A stretch of DNA of 64,000 nucleotides from the NCBI RefSeq assembly GCF_014654675.1, contig NZ_BNBC01000013.1:1-64000 (forward strand), written 5' to 3'. Source of the stretch: Streptomyces spiralis. Its GTDB lineage: Bacteria > Actinomycetota > Actinomycetes > Streptomycetales > Streptomycetaceae. Shown piece by piece: positions 27,092-35,813 of this stretch. Position 1 is the stretch's first letter, and the number at the start of each line of letters is the position of its first letter. The notes beneath the pieces are model-generated. The model did no database searches, had not been told where the DNA came from, and saw only the letters and a list, made by a program, of their open reading frames with translations. The position numbers and the translations under genes are program-made.

Positions 27092-27730
27092 ATGGGTTCG
27101 TTCTACGGGAACGTGCTGGTGGCGCGGGCGTGCGAGGCGGTCGTGCCGCTTCTGGACGGCCAGGGCCTCAGGGGATTCGCGCTGCCGGCGGGACCGGAGC
27201 ACACGGTGATCTACCCGGACCCGGAGACTTCGGGGCCCGACCTCGCCGGGCCGCTGAGCAAGCTGCTCGCGGCGCCCGCGCTGGGCATGTACCTCTTCGA
27301 CTCCGACGTCCTCGTGATGACGCTGTACGAGAACGGCGACCTGAGCCACTTCTACGACTCGTTCCCCGGCTACTTCGACGAGCCGGAGGACGACGGAGAG
27401 GATCCGCCGAGCGCCGAGGAGCCGTTCGAGTGGCCCGAGCCGACGGGCGCCGACCCCGACGCCTTCCTGCCGCTCGCCGCCGGCCCCGTGGACCGGGCGG
27501 CGCTGGAGTCGGTCCTGCGGTGCATACCCATCGACCCGGAGGACGGGGAGGACGGACGATACGTCTTCGCCGAGGCGCAGCACTTCGACGCGATGGACTG
27601 CCTGCGCCTGAACGCTCCGCGCCTGACCACCGGCTACCGCTACCTCACGCAGGGCGATCTGCCGTACGGGACGACGGCCGACGACCTGGTCCTCCTCGGC
27701 GGGACCCAGCGGCCCACCGCGCGAACCTGA
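27092..27730 (+). CDS. hypothetical protein, acidic (212 aa)
   Basis: An unrecognised cytosolic 212-residue protein beginning MGSFYGNVLVARA. It is strongly acidic in the middle (EPEDDGEDPPSAEEPFEWPEP, around 98-118), with hydrophobic strands YLFDSDVLVMTLYENGDL before it. Similar Streptomyces proteins are annotated only as hypothetical. A GGAGGGG ribosome site lies within the end of the pentapeptide repeat gene five bases upstream, so the two are coupled. No catalytic motif is seen. Confidence 0.75.
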   Translation: MGSFYGNVLVARACEAVVPLLDGQGLRGFALPAGPEHTVIYPDPETSGPDLAGPLSKLLAAPALGMYLFDSDVLVMTLYENGDLSHFYDSFPGYFDEPEDDGEDPPSAEEPFEWPEPTGADPDAFLPLAAGPVDRAALESVLRCIPIDPEDGEDGRYVFAEAQHFDAMDCLRLNAPRLTTGYRYLTQGDLPYGTTADDLVLLGGTQRPTART

Positions 27731-27766
27731 CGGCCGACGGGCCGGCCGCCGGGCCGGCGTCCCGGC

Positions 27767-28267
27767 TCACGGCAGGCGGGGGAAGCGGGCCTGGAGGGTC
27801 CAGATCGCCGGGTTCTCGGCCAGGTCGTCGTGCATGTCCGTCAGGTCGGCGATCAGGTCGTGCAGGAAGTCCCGGGCCTCGCGGCGCAGTTCGGAGTGGG
27901 AGAAGGAGAGCGGGGCCTCCTCGGCCGGCATCCAGTCGGCCTCGATGTCCACCCAGCCGAAGCGGCGCTCGAAGAGCATCCGGTCGGTGGACTCGGTGAA
28001 GTCCAGCTCCGCCCGCTGCGGCCGCGCCGCCCGCGAGCCGGCCGGGTCCCGGTCCAGCCGCTCCACGATGTCGCACAGCGCCCAGGCGAAGTCGAGCACC
28101 GGCACCCAGCCCCAGGCCGTGGCGACCTCCCGGTCCGCCTCGGTGTCGGCCAGGTACACATCGCCGCAGAACAGGTCGTGGCGCAGGGCGTGGACGTCCA
28201 CGCGGCGGTAGTCCGTCTGCGGAGGGTCGGGGAAGCGGTTGGAGAGGGCGTAGCCGATGTCGAGCAC
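27767..28267 (-). CDS. hypothetical protein (166 aa)
   Basis: An unrecognised 166-residue acidic protein. The GTG at 28267 (VLDIGYALSN) was chosen because it leaves a 40-base divergent gap to the lipoprotein gene; an upstream GTG at 28402 would reach inside that gene. Aromatic-rich segments (WGWVPVLDFAWALCDIVERL, FERRFGWVDIEADW) suggest a compact alpha/beta fold. No transmembrane part or catalytic motif is visible. It converges on the preceding hypothetical gene. Confidence 0.65.
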   Translation of the reverse strand: MLDIGYALSNRFPDPPQTDYRRVDVHALRHDLFCGDVYLADTEADREVATAWGWVPVLDFAWALCDIVERLDRDPAGSRAARPQRAELDFTESTDRMLFERRFGWVDIEADWMPAEEAPLSFSHSELRREARDFLHDLIADLTDMHDDLAENPAIWTLQARFPRLP

Positions 28268-28307
28268 GTAGCAGATGGTGTCACGCCCGCCGCATAAGAT
28301 CGCACAT

Positions 28308-29717
28308 GTGTACCGATCCGTACCGGTTGCCCGAGCCGCCGTGGCCACCACGGCCGTCCTGGCCCTCGCCCTGACCGCCTGCGACGGCGGTGTCCACGGC
28401 ACCCCGGGCGGTTCCGGCCTGCGCGACGCCTACTTCCCCAAGGCGGGCAACGGCGGGTACGACGTCACGCACTACGGCCTCACCCTCGCCTACGACCCGC
28501 ACCACCGCCGGCTCACCGGCACGGCCCGGATCACGGCCCGGGCCACCAAGGACCTCTCCGCCTTCGACCTCGACCTCAAGGGGCTCACGGTGCAGGGCGT
28601 GACCGTCGAGGGACAGCGCGCCCGCTTCCAGCGGGCGGGCCAGGAGCTGACCGTCCGCCCGCACGACGAGCTGGACAAGGGCGAGACGTTCGACGTGACG
28701 GTCACCTACTCCGGCACCCCGCAGACCCTCACCGACCCCGACGGCTCCAAGGAGGGCTGGCTGTACACCGCCGACGGCGCGCTGGCCCTCGGCGAGCCGG
28801 TCGGATCGATGGCATGGTTCCCCGGCAACGACCACCCCTCGGACAAGGCCGCGTACGACATCGCCGTCACCGTGCCCAAGGGGCTCCAGGCCGTCTCCAA
28901 CGGCGAGTTGAAGTCCACGACGACCAGCGGCGACCGGACGACGTACCGCTGGCACACCGCCGAGCCGATGGCGAGCTACCTCGCCATGGTCGCGATCGGC
29001 AACTTCAAGATCACTCGCTCGGTGCTGAAGAACCATCTGCCGGTGTACGCCGCCGTGGACCCCACCCAGGAGGCCGCGAGCCGCGCGGTGCTCGCGAAGC
29101 TCCCCGGGATCATCGAGTGGGAGGAGTACAACTTCGGTCCGTACCCCTTCTCCTCCACCGGCGTGGTCGTCGAGCGCGGCGAGGACGCCGGCTACGCCCT
29201 GGAGACCCAGAACCGGCCCGTCTTCCCCGGCGCCCCCGGCACCCGCACCCTCGTGCACGAACTCGCCCACCAGTGGTTCGGCGACTCCGTCACCCCGGCG
29301 TCGTGGCGGGACATGTGGCTCAACGAGGGCTTCGCGACGTACGCGGAGTGGCTGTGGGAGGAGGACCACGGCGGCCCGAGCGCGCAGGAGACCTTCGACG
29401 CGCTCTACCGGGGCGAGGACGAGAACGTCGACCCCGAGGAGCTCTGGGCCTTCCCGCCGGCCAGACCGAGCGACGCCGCGCACATCTCCGCCCACCCCGT
29501 CTACGAACGCGGCGCGATGGTCCTGCACAAGATCCGTCAGAAGGTCGGCGACGACGCCTTCTACGACATCGTCCAGGGCTGGGCCGCCGCGCACCGCCAC
29601 GGCAACGCCACCACCGCCGAGTTCACCGCCTACGTCGAGAGGAAGGCGCCGGGCAAGGACTTCGGCGAGATCTGGAAGGACTGGCTGTACGGCGACGGCA
29701 AGCCGGCGCATCCCTGA
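28308..29717 (+). CDS. M1 family zinc metallopeptidase lipoprotein
   Basis: A 469-residue exported aminopeptidase-type enzyme. From the GTG at 28308 the N-terminus is a lipoprotein signal with the lipobox LTAC near residue 23. The N-terminal beta-saddle domain (about 45-230) is followed by the thermolysin-like catalytic domain with the zinc site His317-Glu-Leu-Ala-His321 and Glu340 (LNEGF). It lacks the long C-terminal helical domain of PepN, as do other short secreted M1 peptidases of Streptomyces. A start 11 codons upstream (28275) is possible but would spoil the signal sequence. Role: extracellular peptide trimming, inferred. Confidence 0.88.
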   Translation: MYRSVPVARAAVATTAVLALALTACDGGVHGTPGGSGLRDAYFPKAGNGGYDVTHYGLTLAYDPHHRRLTGTARITARATKDLSAFDLDLKGLTVQGVTVEGQRARFQRAGQELTVRPHDELDKGETFDVTVTYSGTPQTLTDPDGSKEGWLYTADGALALGEPVGSMAWFPGNDHPSDKAAYDIAVTVPKGLQAVSNGELKSTTTSGDRTTYRWHTAEPMASYLAMVAIGNFKITRSVLKNHLPVYAAVDPTQEAASRAVLAKLPGIIEWEEYNFGPYPFSSTGVVVERGEDAGYALETQNRPVFPGAPGTRTLVHELAHQWFGDSVTPASWRDMWLNEGFATYAEWLWEEDHGGPSAQETFDALYRGEDENVDPEELWAFPPARPSDAAHISAHPVYERGAMVLHKIRQKVGDDAFYDIVQGWAAAHRHGNATTAEFTAYVERKAPGKDFGEIWKDWLYGDGKPAHP

Positions 29718-29733
29718 GCCGGGCCCACGGCGG

Positions 29734-30207
29734 TCACACCGGCCGCCGCAGATCCCGCCGCATCGCCGCGCGGGCGGCCCACACGGCCCGGGCGTGCTTC
29801 AGCCGCTGCTCCTGGAACTCGGCGGAGTCCAACGGCGGGCTGCCGGCGGCGAACGCCTCCAGCAGGTCCCGCAGGGTCGTGTAGACGGCCTCGATGACAT
29901 CCGCCATGGTTTCCGGCGCGCAGATCAGCGCCGACTCGCGCACCTCGTCGCACCCGGAGGCCCGGAACGCCTCCCGCACGGCCGATTCCAGAGCCGGCCC
30001 CGGCTGCCCGCGGTGCGTGACGGCGGCCGTGTGCATGGCCTCGTAGGCCTGCCGGTACTTCGTCAGGCAGGTCACGTATATCGCCTTGCGCTCCTGCCGG
30101 GTGCGCTCGGCCAGGTCGCGCCGCCACCGCACGCGGTCGGCGAGCAGGGTCGAGGTGACGCCGACGAGCGCGCCGAGTCCCGTACCGGCCAGGGTCGTCC
30201 AGTCCAT
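29734..30207 (-). CDS. hypothetical protein with N-terminal membrane anchor
   Basis: A 157-residue protein. A hydrophobic stretch at about residues 4-22 (TLAGTGLGALVGVTSTLLAD) forms one membrane helix or uncleaved signal; the remainder is charged and helical, rich in Arg and Glu (RWRRDLAERTRQERKAIY), and likely a coiled bundle on the cytoplasmic side. No family is recognised. It could start two codons further upstream (30213). It lies alone between the M1 peptidase and an acetyltransferase gene transcribed in the same direction, 28 bases downstream of the latter. Confidence 0.68.
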   Translation of the reverse strand: MDWTTLAGTGLGALVGVTSTLLADRVRWRRDLAERTRQERKAIYVTCLTKYRQAYEAMHTAAVTHRGQPGPALESAVREAFRASGCDEVRESALICAPETMADVIEAVYTTLRDLLEAFAAGSPPLDSAEFQEQRLKHARAVWAARAAMRRDLRRPV

Positions 30208-30235
30208 CAGCAAATGGTGCCTGGCCGCAGCGCGG

Positions 30236-30766
30236 TCACGCCGACTCGGGTCGGCCCAGTTCCTTGCGCAACACCGCGCAGGGCCGGTGGAGTTCCCGGT
30301 CCGGGCGGTGGTCGATGACCTCGTAGCCGAGGGCGGTCCAGAAGGCGAGGCCGCGCGGGTTGTTCTCCAGCACGGCGAGGCGTACGGCGGTGCGGCCCGC
30401 GGCGCGGAAGCGGTCCTCGACCAGGCCCGCCAACCGCCTTCCGTGGCCCCGCCGCTGAGCCGCCGCTTCGACCATCAGCAGGCCGATCCACGGGTCCGGG
30501 TCGGCCGGGTCGGGGTGGTGGGCGAGGGTGATCGCGATGCCCACCAGGCGGCCTTCGCTGCGGGCGAGCAGCACCTCCACGTCCGGGCGGGCCAGATCGT
30601 CGGCAAGAGCGGCCGCCACCTGTTCCGGACGGATGTCGTCCGGGTCGGGGAACTCGCCGCTGAGGGCGTGGAAGTCGCGGTTGGAGGCGTAGAGCGCGGT
30701 GAGTTCGGTCAGCAGCTCGCCGGGCAGGTCGTGGTCCGGGGAGAGGGACAGAGGCTCGATGATCAT
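30236..30766 (-). CDS. GNAT family N-acetyltransferase
   Basis: A 176-residue GCN5-related acetyltransferase that would move an acetyl group from acetyl-CoA to an amine. The acetyl-CoA motif A is visible as LMVEAAAQRRGHGRRLAGLVE (Q/R-x-x-G-x-G/A), followed by RLAVLENNPRGLAFWTALGYEV, the usual motif B. The first 80 residues are variable and set specificity, which cannot be read. The start MIIEPLSL is supported by purine-rich sequence upstream. Confidence 0.85.
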   Translation of the reverse strand: MIIEPLSLSPDHDLPGELLTELTALYASNRDFHALSGEFPDPDDIRPEQVAAALADDLARPDVEVLLARSEGRLVGIAITLAHHPDPADPDPWIGLLMVEAAAQRRGHGRRLAGLVEDRFRAAGRTAVRLAVLENNPRGLAFWTALGYEVIDHRPDRELHRPCAVLRKELGRPESA

Positions 30767-30902
30767 CCCGGCAACGTATCGCGGACGGCGCGGGCGGGGC
30801 GAGGCACTCGCACCGGCTTCATGGGACGAGACGGGCGCGGGCACGGGAGCGGGGCCCCCGCCCGCTCGAAGGCCGGGGCCCCGCCGCCGCACATGGCTGC
30901 CG

Positions 30903-31478
30903 TCAGACGTTGACGCCGAAGTCCTGGGCGATGCCCACCAGACCCGAGGCGTAGCCCTGGCCGACCGCGCGGAACTTCCACTCCGCGCCGTTGCGGTACA
31001 GCTCGCCGAAGACCATGGCCGTCTCGGTGGCCGCGTCCTCCGAGAGGTCGTAGCGGGCGATCTCCGCGCCGCCGGCCTGGTTGACGATGCGGATGTAGGC
31101 GTTGCGGACCTGGCCGAAGTTCTGGCTGCGGTTCTCGGCGTCGTAGATCGAGACCGGGAAGACGACCTTGTCGATGTCGGCGGGGAGCGCGGCGAGGTTG
31201 ACGTTGATCGCCTCGTCGTCGCCGGAGCCCTCGCCAGTGCGGTTGTCACCGGTGTGGACGATGGTGTTGTCCGGGGTCTGCTTGTTGTTGAAGAACACGA
31301 AGTGGGCGTCGGAGTACACCTTGCCCTGCGCGTTCACCGCGATCGCGGAGGCGTCCAGGTCGAAGTCCGTGCCGGTGGTCGTGCGGACGTCCCAGCCGAG
31401 GCCCACGGTGACGGCGGTCAGGCCCGGGGCCTCCTTGGTGAGCGAAACATTGCCGCCCTTGGACAGGCTTACAGCCAT
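30903..31478 (-). CDS. terD: TerD family calcium-binding stress protein
   Basis: A 191-residue TerD-domain protein. The start [20 protein letters not shown] is diagnostic, and the calcium-binding core shows [11 protein letters not shown] and [21 protein letters not shown] with clustered Asp/Glu. TerD proteins are linked to tellurite resistance, phage inhibition and, in Streptomyces, to calcium-dependent development; several paralogues are common per genome. No terB/terC partners are adjacent, so this is a solitary copy. The upstream 180 bases to the release-factor gene form a divergent promoter region with unusually AT-rich stretches (about 31565-31590). Confidence 0.92.
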   Translation of the reverse strand: MAVSLSKGGNVSLTKEAPGLTAVTVGLGWDVRTTTGTDFDLDASAIAVNAQGKVYSDAHFVFFNNKQTPDNTIVHTGDNRTGEGSGDDEAINVNLAALPADIDKVVFPVSIYDAENRSQNFGQVRNAYIRIVNQAGGAEIARYDLSEDAATETAMVFGELYRNGAEWKFRAVGQGYASGLVGIAQDFGVNV

Positions 31479-31657
31479 GGTGGGGGAGTCCCTTCCCTCG
31501 TTGCGTGTGCGGACGAAGCTACCGCCACCCCTATGAACGCCGAGAGGGGTCCCCATGGTTCCGGATGTCTTTACCTTTTTTACCAACCCGGGTTCGAACG
31601 CCCCTGGTGCCGCCCCCCGGGAAAATGCGGTGACGTGACCCGGACAGGCGCGGGAAC

Positions 31658-32095
31658 ATGGACGGCATGTCCGGTCCCTATGTCATCCGCGGCTCCGTCG
31701 CGCTCCCCGAGGCCGAACTGGCCTGGCGCTTCTCGCGGTCCTCGGGGCCCGGCGGACAGCACGTCAACACCAGCGACACCCAGGTCGAACTGCGCTTCGA
31801 CCTGGCGAACACCGAGTCCCTGCCCGAGGTGTGGAAGCAGCGCGCCCTGAAGCGGCTGGAGGGCCGGCTCGTCGACGGGGTGGTCACCGTCCGTGCCTCC
31901 GAGCACCGCTCCCAGTGGCGCAACCGCGAGGCCGCCGCGGTGCGGCTCGCCGCCCTGCTCGCCGAGGCGACCGCGCCCCCGCCCAAGACGCGCAGACCGA
32001 CCCGTATCCCGCGCGGCATCAACGAGCGCCGTCTGCGGGAGAAGAAGCAGCGCTCGGAGACGAAGCGCGGCCGCTCCGGACGGGACTGGACGTAA
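31658..32095 (+). CDS. arfB: alternative ribosome-rescue factor ArfB (YaeJ-like, GGQ)
   Basis: A 145-residue peptidyl-tRNA hydrolase that frees stalled ribosomes. It has only the class I release factor catalytic domain with the GGQ loop ([18 protein letters not shown], about 30-46) and a basic C-terminal tail ([16 protein letters not shown]) that enters the empty mRNA channel. The codon-recognition domain is absent, which separates it from PrfA/PrfB. It could start at the ATG at 31658 or at 31667; neither has a strong ribosome site. It converges on an acetyltransferase gene. Confidence 0.88.
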   Translation: MDGMSGPYVIRGSVALPEAELAWRFSRSSGPGGQHVNTSDTQVELRFDLANTESLPEVWKQRALKRLEGRLVDGVVTVRASEHRSQWRNREAAAVRLAALLAEATAPPPKTRRPTRIPRGINERRLREKKQRSETKRGRSGRDWT

Positions 32096-32114
32096 CCGCC
32101 CGCCGCGGCCCCGT

Positions 32115-32630
32115 TCACCCGGCGGTGTCGCCCACGAGCTCCCGCACGCCCACCGTCTGCCCACCGCTCGTCTCGCCGTTCGTACGAAAGCCCAGCCCCA
32201 GGTAGAAGCCCTCCGGGCCGTCCGGACCGGGATGCCAGGTCACGTACATCCGCGTGCCGCCCCGGCGGCGGATCTCGGCGGCGACCGCCTCGACGGCGAA
32301 CCGGCCGTAGCCGCGGCCCTGTGTCCCGGCGTCGATGTTCAGCCGCCACAGTCCCGAGCGGATCGTGCTGCCGTCCAGGTGCCAGTCGATGTCGAAGAAC
32401 GCCATCAGGAAGCCCACCGGGCGGTCCCCGTCGACGATCAGACGCGGCCAGGCGACGCCCGGATGGACGTAGGCCTCCGCCAGGGACTTCACGACCGGAG
32501 CCACCGCGTGCTCCTGGTCGGGACGGACCCGGATGCCGAGCGCGGCATCGAGATTGCCCGCGGTGATCTCTTCCAGGCGGGGCACGGACACGGCGGAGCC
32601 GGCATCCACGGCGGCGTCAGAGCTCGTCAC
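32115..32630 (-). CDS. GNAT family N-acetyltransferase
   Basis: A 171-residue acetyltransferase with a GTG start (VTSSDAAVDA). Motif A (LNIDAGTQGRGYGRFAVEAVAAE) carries the Q/R-G-x-G acetyl-CoA loop; motif B follows as PEGFYLGLGFRTNGE. The spermidine/spermine acetyltransferase-like order is seen (EAYVHPGVAWPRLIVDGDRPVGFLMAFFDID). Substrate unknown. Longer in-frame starts upstream (to 32789) enter low-complexity DNA and were rejected. It converges on arfB. Confidence 0.82.
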   Translation of the reverse strand: MTSSDAAVDAGSAVSVPRLEEITAGNLDAALGIRVRPDQEHAVAPVVKSLAEAYVHPGVAWPRLIVDGDRPVGFLMAFFDIDWHLDGSTIRSGLWRLNIDAGTQGRGYGRFAVEAVAAEIRRRGGTRMYVTWHPGPDGPEGFYLGLGFRTNGETSGGQTVGVRELVGDTAG

Positions 32631-32800
32631 CCGCGCACCGTAGGCCGGACCCCCCACCCACGGCCACCGAAATACCGGCCCACATGCTCCGGGCCATCCG
32701 GCCCACCGGGGTCTCCGGCGTACCGGCTTTCCGGGCCACTGGCCCATCCTGGCCACCGCGTCACCCGAGGCGCCGGCCCACCGAGGCATCGCCGGTCCGG

Positions 32801-33010
32801 GGCGCCGGATCCTCCCCTGCGGGTCACTCGGGACGCCGGGTCATCTCCCGCAGGCTCGCGCTGGGGCGCCGGATCCTCCCCCGCGCGCTCACCCGGGACG
32901 CCGGGTCATCTCCCGCGGGCTCACCCGCGGCGCCGGACCCCCGCCGCCTCACCCGCGGCGCCGGACCCCCGCCGCCTCGCCCGAGGCGTCGGATCCCCCC
33001 CCCGCAGGCT
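32801..33010. repeat. GC-rich degenerate tandem repeat
   Basis: The motif GGCGCCGGA-YCC recurs at 32801, 32865, 32929, 32957 and 32985, with a related GGACGCCGGGTC between the first ones near 32831 and 32895. This gives a 64-base double unit twice and then a 28-base single unit. Two 28-base units (32929-32984) are almost identical. The repeat lies in the 431-base gap (32631-33061) between two leftward genes. The rest of that gap (32631-32800) is GGCCACCGG-rich and holds no gene I could recognise. There is no protein-like frame across it. Confidence 0.75.
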
Positions 33011-33061
33011 CGCCCGGCGTGTCGGCACAGCCCCCGCGGGATCCCCGTGTGCGTCGCCGGC

Positions 33062-33580
33062 TCAGCCCAGATGCCGGTACCTTCCCCGGAAGTACAGGAG
33101 GGGGCCGCCGTCCGCGCTGGGGAGGTGGGCCGTCAGGACGCGGCCGACGACCAGGGTGTGGTCACCGGCCGGGACGCGCTGCTCGGTGCGGAGTTCCAGG
33201 GTGGCCAGGGCGCCGCCGACCAGCGGGGCGCCGGAGACCTCGCCGCGGACGTAGGGGATGTCCTCGAACAGCAGCCGGTCGCTGATGCGGCCCTTCATGG
33301 CGAAGCGGCCGGCGATGTGGCGCTGGCTCTCCGTCAGCACCGACACGGCCCACAGGGGCTGCTCGGCGAGCAGATCGTCCATGCGGGAGCCCTCGCGCAG
33401 GCTGACCAGGACCAGCGGCGGGTCCAGCGACACCGAGACGAACGCCGTGGCGGTCATGCCCACGTCCTCGCCCCCCGGCGCCAGCGGGTCGTCCGGGTCC
33501 AGCGGCGGCTCCTGCGCGGTCACCAGGACCACGCCCGCGGCCAGCCGGGTCATCGCGGCCCGGAACTCGTCGTTGCTCAC
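33062..33580 (-). CDS. flavin reductase domain protein (FMN-binding)
   Basis: A 172-residue protein of the flavin reductase-like family, which supplies reduced FMN/FAD to two-component monooxygenases. The opening SNDEFRAAMTRLAAGVVLVTA, the FVSVSLDPPLVLVSL strand and the GRVLTAHLP segment are characteristic. The GTG at 33580 was chosen; an ATG at 33679 would add a Ser/Pro-rich stretch that is unlikely to fold. No partner monooxygenase is adjacent. The C-terminus (DGGPLLYFRGRYRHL) is typical. Confidence 0.82.
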   Translation of the reverse strand: MSNDEFRAAMTRLAAGVVLVTAQEPPLDPDDPLAPGGEDVGMTATAFVSVSLDPPLVLVSLREGSRMDDLLAEQPLWAVSVLTESQRHIAGRFAMKGRISDRLLFEDIPYVRGEVSGAPLVGGALATLELRTEQRVPAGDHTLVVGRVLTAHLPSADGGPLLYFRGRYRHLG

Positions 33581-33896
33581 CCCCTCAGCATGCCCAACGG
33601 CGGCGGTGGCCGTGGGTGAGGCGGACGGGGAGAGGGACGGCGAGGGTGAAGTGTTCAGCACACACTCCACGCTAATCACCGGCTCACGGCCCCCGCATCG
33701 GGCCTTGGCCCGAGCCCGGACCTAGGACCCGAGGACCAGTGGAACCCAAGATTCCGGCCCGCGCCGCAGAGCGGAACCCTGGATTCCAGCCCGCTCGGCG
33801 GGGTGCTGGTGCATCATGTCCACACACCCACAAAGTTTGCGTTCGGTAAACGTGCAGGGAAAACGCGGAAACCCCACTCAATTGTTCACGTTCAGC

Positions 33897-33912
33897 TGTG
33901 ACTTGAGTCACA
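33897..33912. promoter_or_regulatory. palindromic operator-like site
   Basis: TGTGACT-TG-AGTCACA has perfect 7-base arms around a TG centre. It sits 16 bases before the BldD-like box and about 130 bases before the cdgB start. The half-site TGTGA resembles CRP/FNR-type boxes, though spacing is shorter than usual. The regulator is unknown. Confidence 0.45.
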
Positions 33913-33927
33913 AGAGGCTCTAATTGT

Positions 33928-33940
33928 TGACCCTGTGTAC
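33928..33940. promoter_or_regulatory. BldD box-like sequence
   Basis: TTGACCCTGTGTACC matches the BldD pattern nTnACnC(A/T)GnGTnAn at eight of nine fixed positions (33928-33940); only the final A is C. BldD with cyclic-di-GMP represses developmental genes in Streptomyces, and cdgB is, to my knowledge, a BldD target in S. coelicolor, so the position ahead of a cyclic-di-GMP synthase makes sense as feedback. Confidence 0.6.
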
Positions 33941-34041
33941 CGAGTGGGCTTCGCGCTGTGATTCAGTGGCGGAGACCGCACGGAACGATACGCCGAAGAG
34001 AACCCTTTGACGCACTGCGAGGTCTCGGGGGGAGGGCGAGC

Positions 34042-35694
34042 ATGGAGACCGAGTCGGAGCCCTACGTCCGCCTTGCGACCCTGCGACAACTGCACCAGGT
34101 CATGGCGGACATGAACACCGCGCGGAGCCTGGCGGACACGCTGCAGACCGTCGCCGACGGCGTCGTGACCGGACTCGGCTACGAGCTGGCCTGCGTCAAC
34201 CTTGTACGCGCCGACGGCGACCTCGTGGTGGCCGCGTTCTCCGGCAACCCCGCCGCCGAGGCCCTGATCACCGGCCGGGTCGGCTCCCGTGATTCCTGGG
34301 AGCGCCGGCTCGGCATGGGCGAGCACTGGGGCGATCTGGTCTTCATACCTCACACCGAGGGCTGGGTCCTCGACGACGACGACGTCCCGCAGTGGTACAC
34401 CGACGGGCCCGCTCCCCGTTTCGAGGACGAGTGGCACCCCTCCGACCGGCTCTTCGCGCCCATGTACTCGGCAGGCGGACACGGCGGCGCCGGCGAGTTG
34501 CTCGGCGTGCTGTCCGTGGACCGCCCGCGCAACGGCCGCAGGCCCGGCGCCTGGGGCCGCGAGGCTTTGCAGGTGTACGCGTTCCAGGCGGCCATCGCGA
34601 TCAGCAACGCCCGGCTGCGCGCCAACATGCAGCGTGCCCTGGTCCGCCTGGAGCGCGAGCAGCAGGCCCTGCGCGCCAGCGAGGAGAGCTTCCGGCAGGC
34701 CTTCGAGTACGCCCCCTCCGGCATGGCCATCGCCGAGATGGGCGGCGACCAGCACGGCCGGATCCTGCGCACCAACGACGCCCTGTGCCGGCTGCTCGGC
34801 CGTCCCGCCTCCGCGATGCGCCGCTACTCCTTCTCCGACCTGGTCCACCCCGAGGACATCGGCACGCTGCTGCGGACCTCCGCGGAGGGCGGCCGCGCGG
34901 AGCTGCGCCTCGGCCGCCGCGACGGCACCTATGTCTGGGTCTCCCTGCGCAACTCCGTGGTCGCCGACGCCGCCGACGGCCCCCGCTTCCTGCTCACCCA
35001 CGTCGAGGACATCGAGGAGCGCAAGCGCCGCGAGCTGCATCTCGCGCACCGCGCCTCCCACGACTCCCTGACCGGCCTGCCGAACTCCGCCGAGCTGCGC
35101 TCCCGTCTCTCCGCCCGTCTGTGCCGCCGCCCCCAGTCGGCCGGCGAGCTGGAGTCGCTGGACGCCGCCTACGGCCACCCGGCCTATGCCGCCGACGGCA
35201 GCCACGGCTTCGACTTCGCGCCCGGCTCCGCGGCGTACGACGCCTACGACCACCATGTGCACACCGTCGCCCCCGAGAGCGACCGGGACGACGGCACCAA
35301 GGGCCTCGCGGTGCTCTTCTGCGACCTCGACGGCTTCAAGTCGATCAACGACCGGTTCGGGCACAACGCGGGCGACGCGGTCCTCATCGAGGTGGCCCGG
35401 CGGCTGTCGAACGGCGTGCGCGACGGCGACACGGTCGCCCGGCTCGGCGGCGACGAGTTCGTGATCCTCGCCGACGGGCTCGGCCGGGCCGACGCCCAGG
35501 ACCTCGCCGTACGGCTGCGCAACGAGATCATCCAGCCGATCCGCGCCGAGGGCCGCGCCGTCCGGGTCGGCGCCAGCTTCGGCATCGGCTGGGCACATTG
35601 CGGCATGACAGCGGACGAAGTGCTGAAGTCCGCTGACGAGCGTATGTACGTCGAGAAACGATCTCGTCCCAAACAGCATCGCCGGGCCGGATGA
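34042..35694 (+). CDS. cdgB: diguanylate cyclase CdgB (GAF-PAS-GGDEF)
   Basis: A 550-residue cytosolic cyclic-di-GMP synthase. An N-terminal GAF-like domain covers about 10-190, a PAS/PAC sensor about 210-340 (ASEESFRQAFEYAPSGMAI; LTHVEDIEERKRRELH), and the GGDEF domain about 345-545. The active site is canonical GGDEF at 469-473, with an RDGD inhibitory site five residues upstream, so product feedback is likely. About 60 residues (SLDAAYGHP...PESDRDD) are inserted between the first GGDEF-domain helix (DSLTGLPNSAELRSRL) and the LAVLFCDLDGFKSIN strand. Architecture matches CdgB of S. coelicolor, which affects aerial growth and sporulation. The ATG at 34042 follows a strong ribosome site. Confidence 0.9.
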   Translation: METESEPYVRLATLRQLHQVMADMNTARSLADTLQTVADGVVTGLGYELACVNLVRADGDLVVAAFSGNPAAEALITGRVGSRDSWERRLGMGEHWGDLVFIPHTEGWVLDDDDVPQWYTDGPAPRFEDEWHPSDRLFAPMYSAGGHGGAGELLGVLSVDRPRNGRRPGAWGREALQVYAFQAAIAISNARLRANMQRALVRLEREQQALRASEESFRQAFEYAPSGMAIAEMGGDQHGRILRTNDALCRLLGRPASAMRRYSFSDLVHPEDIGTLLRTSAEGGRAELRLGRRDGTYVWVSLRNSVVADAADGPRFLLTHVEDIEERKRRELHLAHRASHDSLTGLPNSAELRSRLSARLCRRPQSAGELESLDAAYGHPAYAADGSHGFDFAPGSAAYDAYDHHVHTVAPESDRDDGTKGLAVLFCDLDGFKSINDRFGHNAGDAVLIEVARRLSNGVRDGDTVARLGGDEFVILADGLGRADAQDLAVRLRNEIIQPIRAEGRAVRVGASFGIGWAHCGMTADEVLKSADERMYVEKRSRPKQHRRAG

Positions 35695-35813
35695 TCCGCA
35701 GGTCAGCGACCTGATGCCGGTTGAGTCACCTGTTTGGGGCCACGGGAGCGGGTAGGCTCGCCATCCTGACGACGTACTGCATCCGACCCGCACCTGTTGA
35801 GGAGTACCTAGGG

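Larger units (their letters stand above)
33581..34041. promoter_or_regulatory. intergenic region upstream of cdgB
   Basis: This 461-base divergent region is relatively AT-rich from 33820 to 33960. It holds two imperfect direct repeats around 33738 and 33773 (GGAACCC..GATTCC..GCCCGC), a palindrome at 33897-33912 and a BldD-like box at 33928-33940. A GGGGGGAGGG ribosome site precedes the cdgB ATG. I see no gene in it. Promoter elements for both neighbours must lie here, but no -10/-35 pair is convincing. Confidence 0.55.

Noticed and set aside
30903..31478. Part of a tellurite resistance operon
   Set aside because: No terB, terC, terA or related genes are adjacent; it is a solitary terD.
32801..33010. 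CRISPR-like array
   Set aside because: Units are contiguous and similar throughout, with no unique spacers, uneven period and no cas genes.
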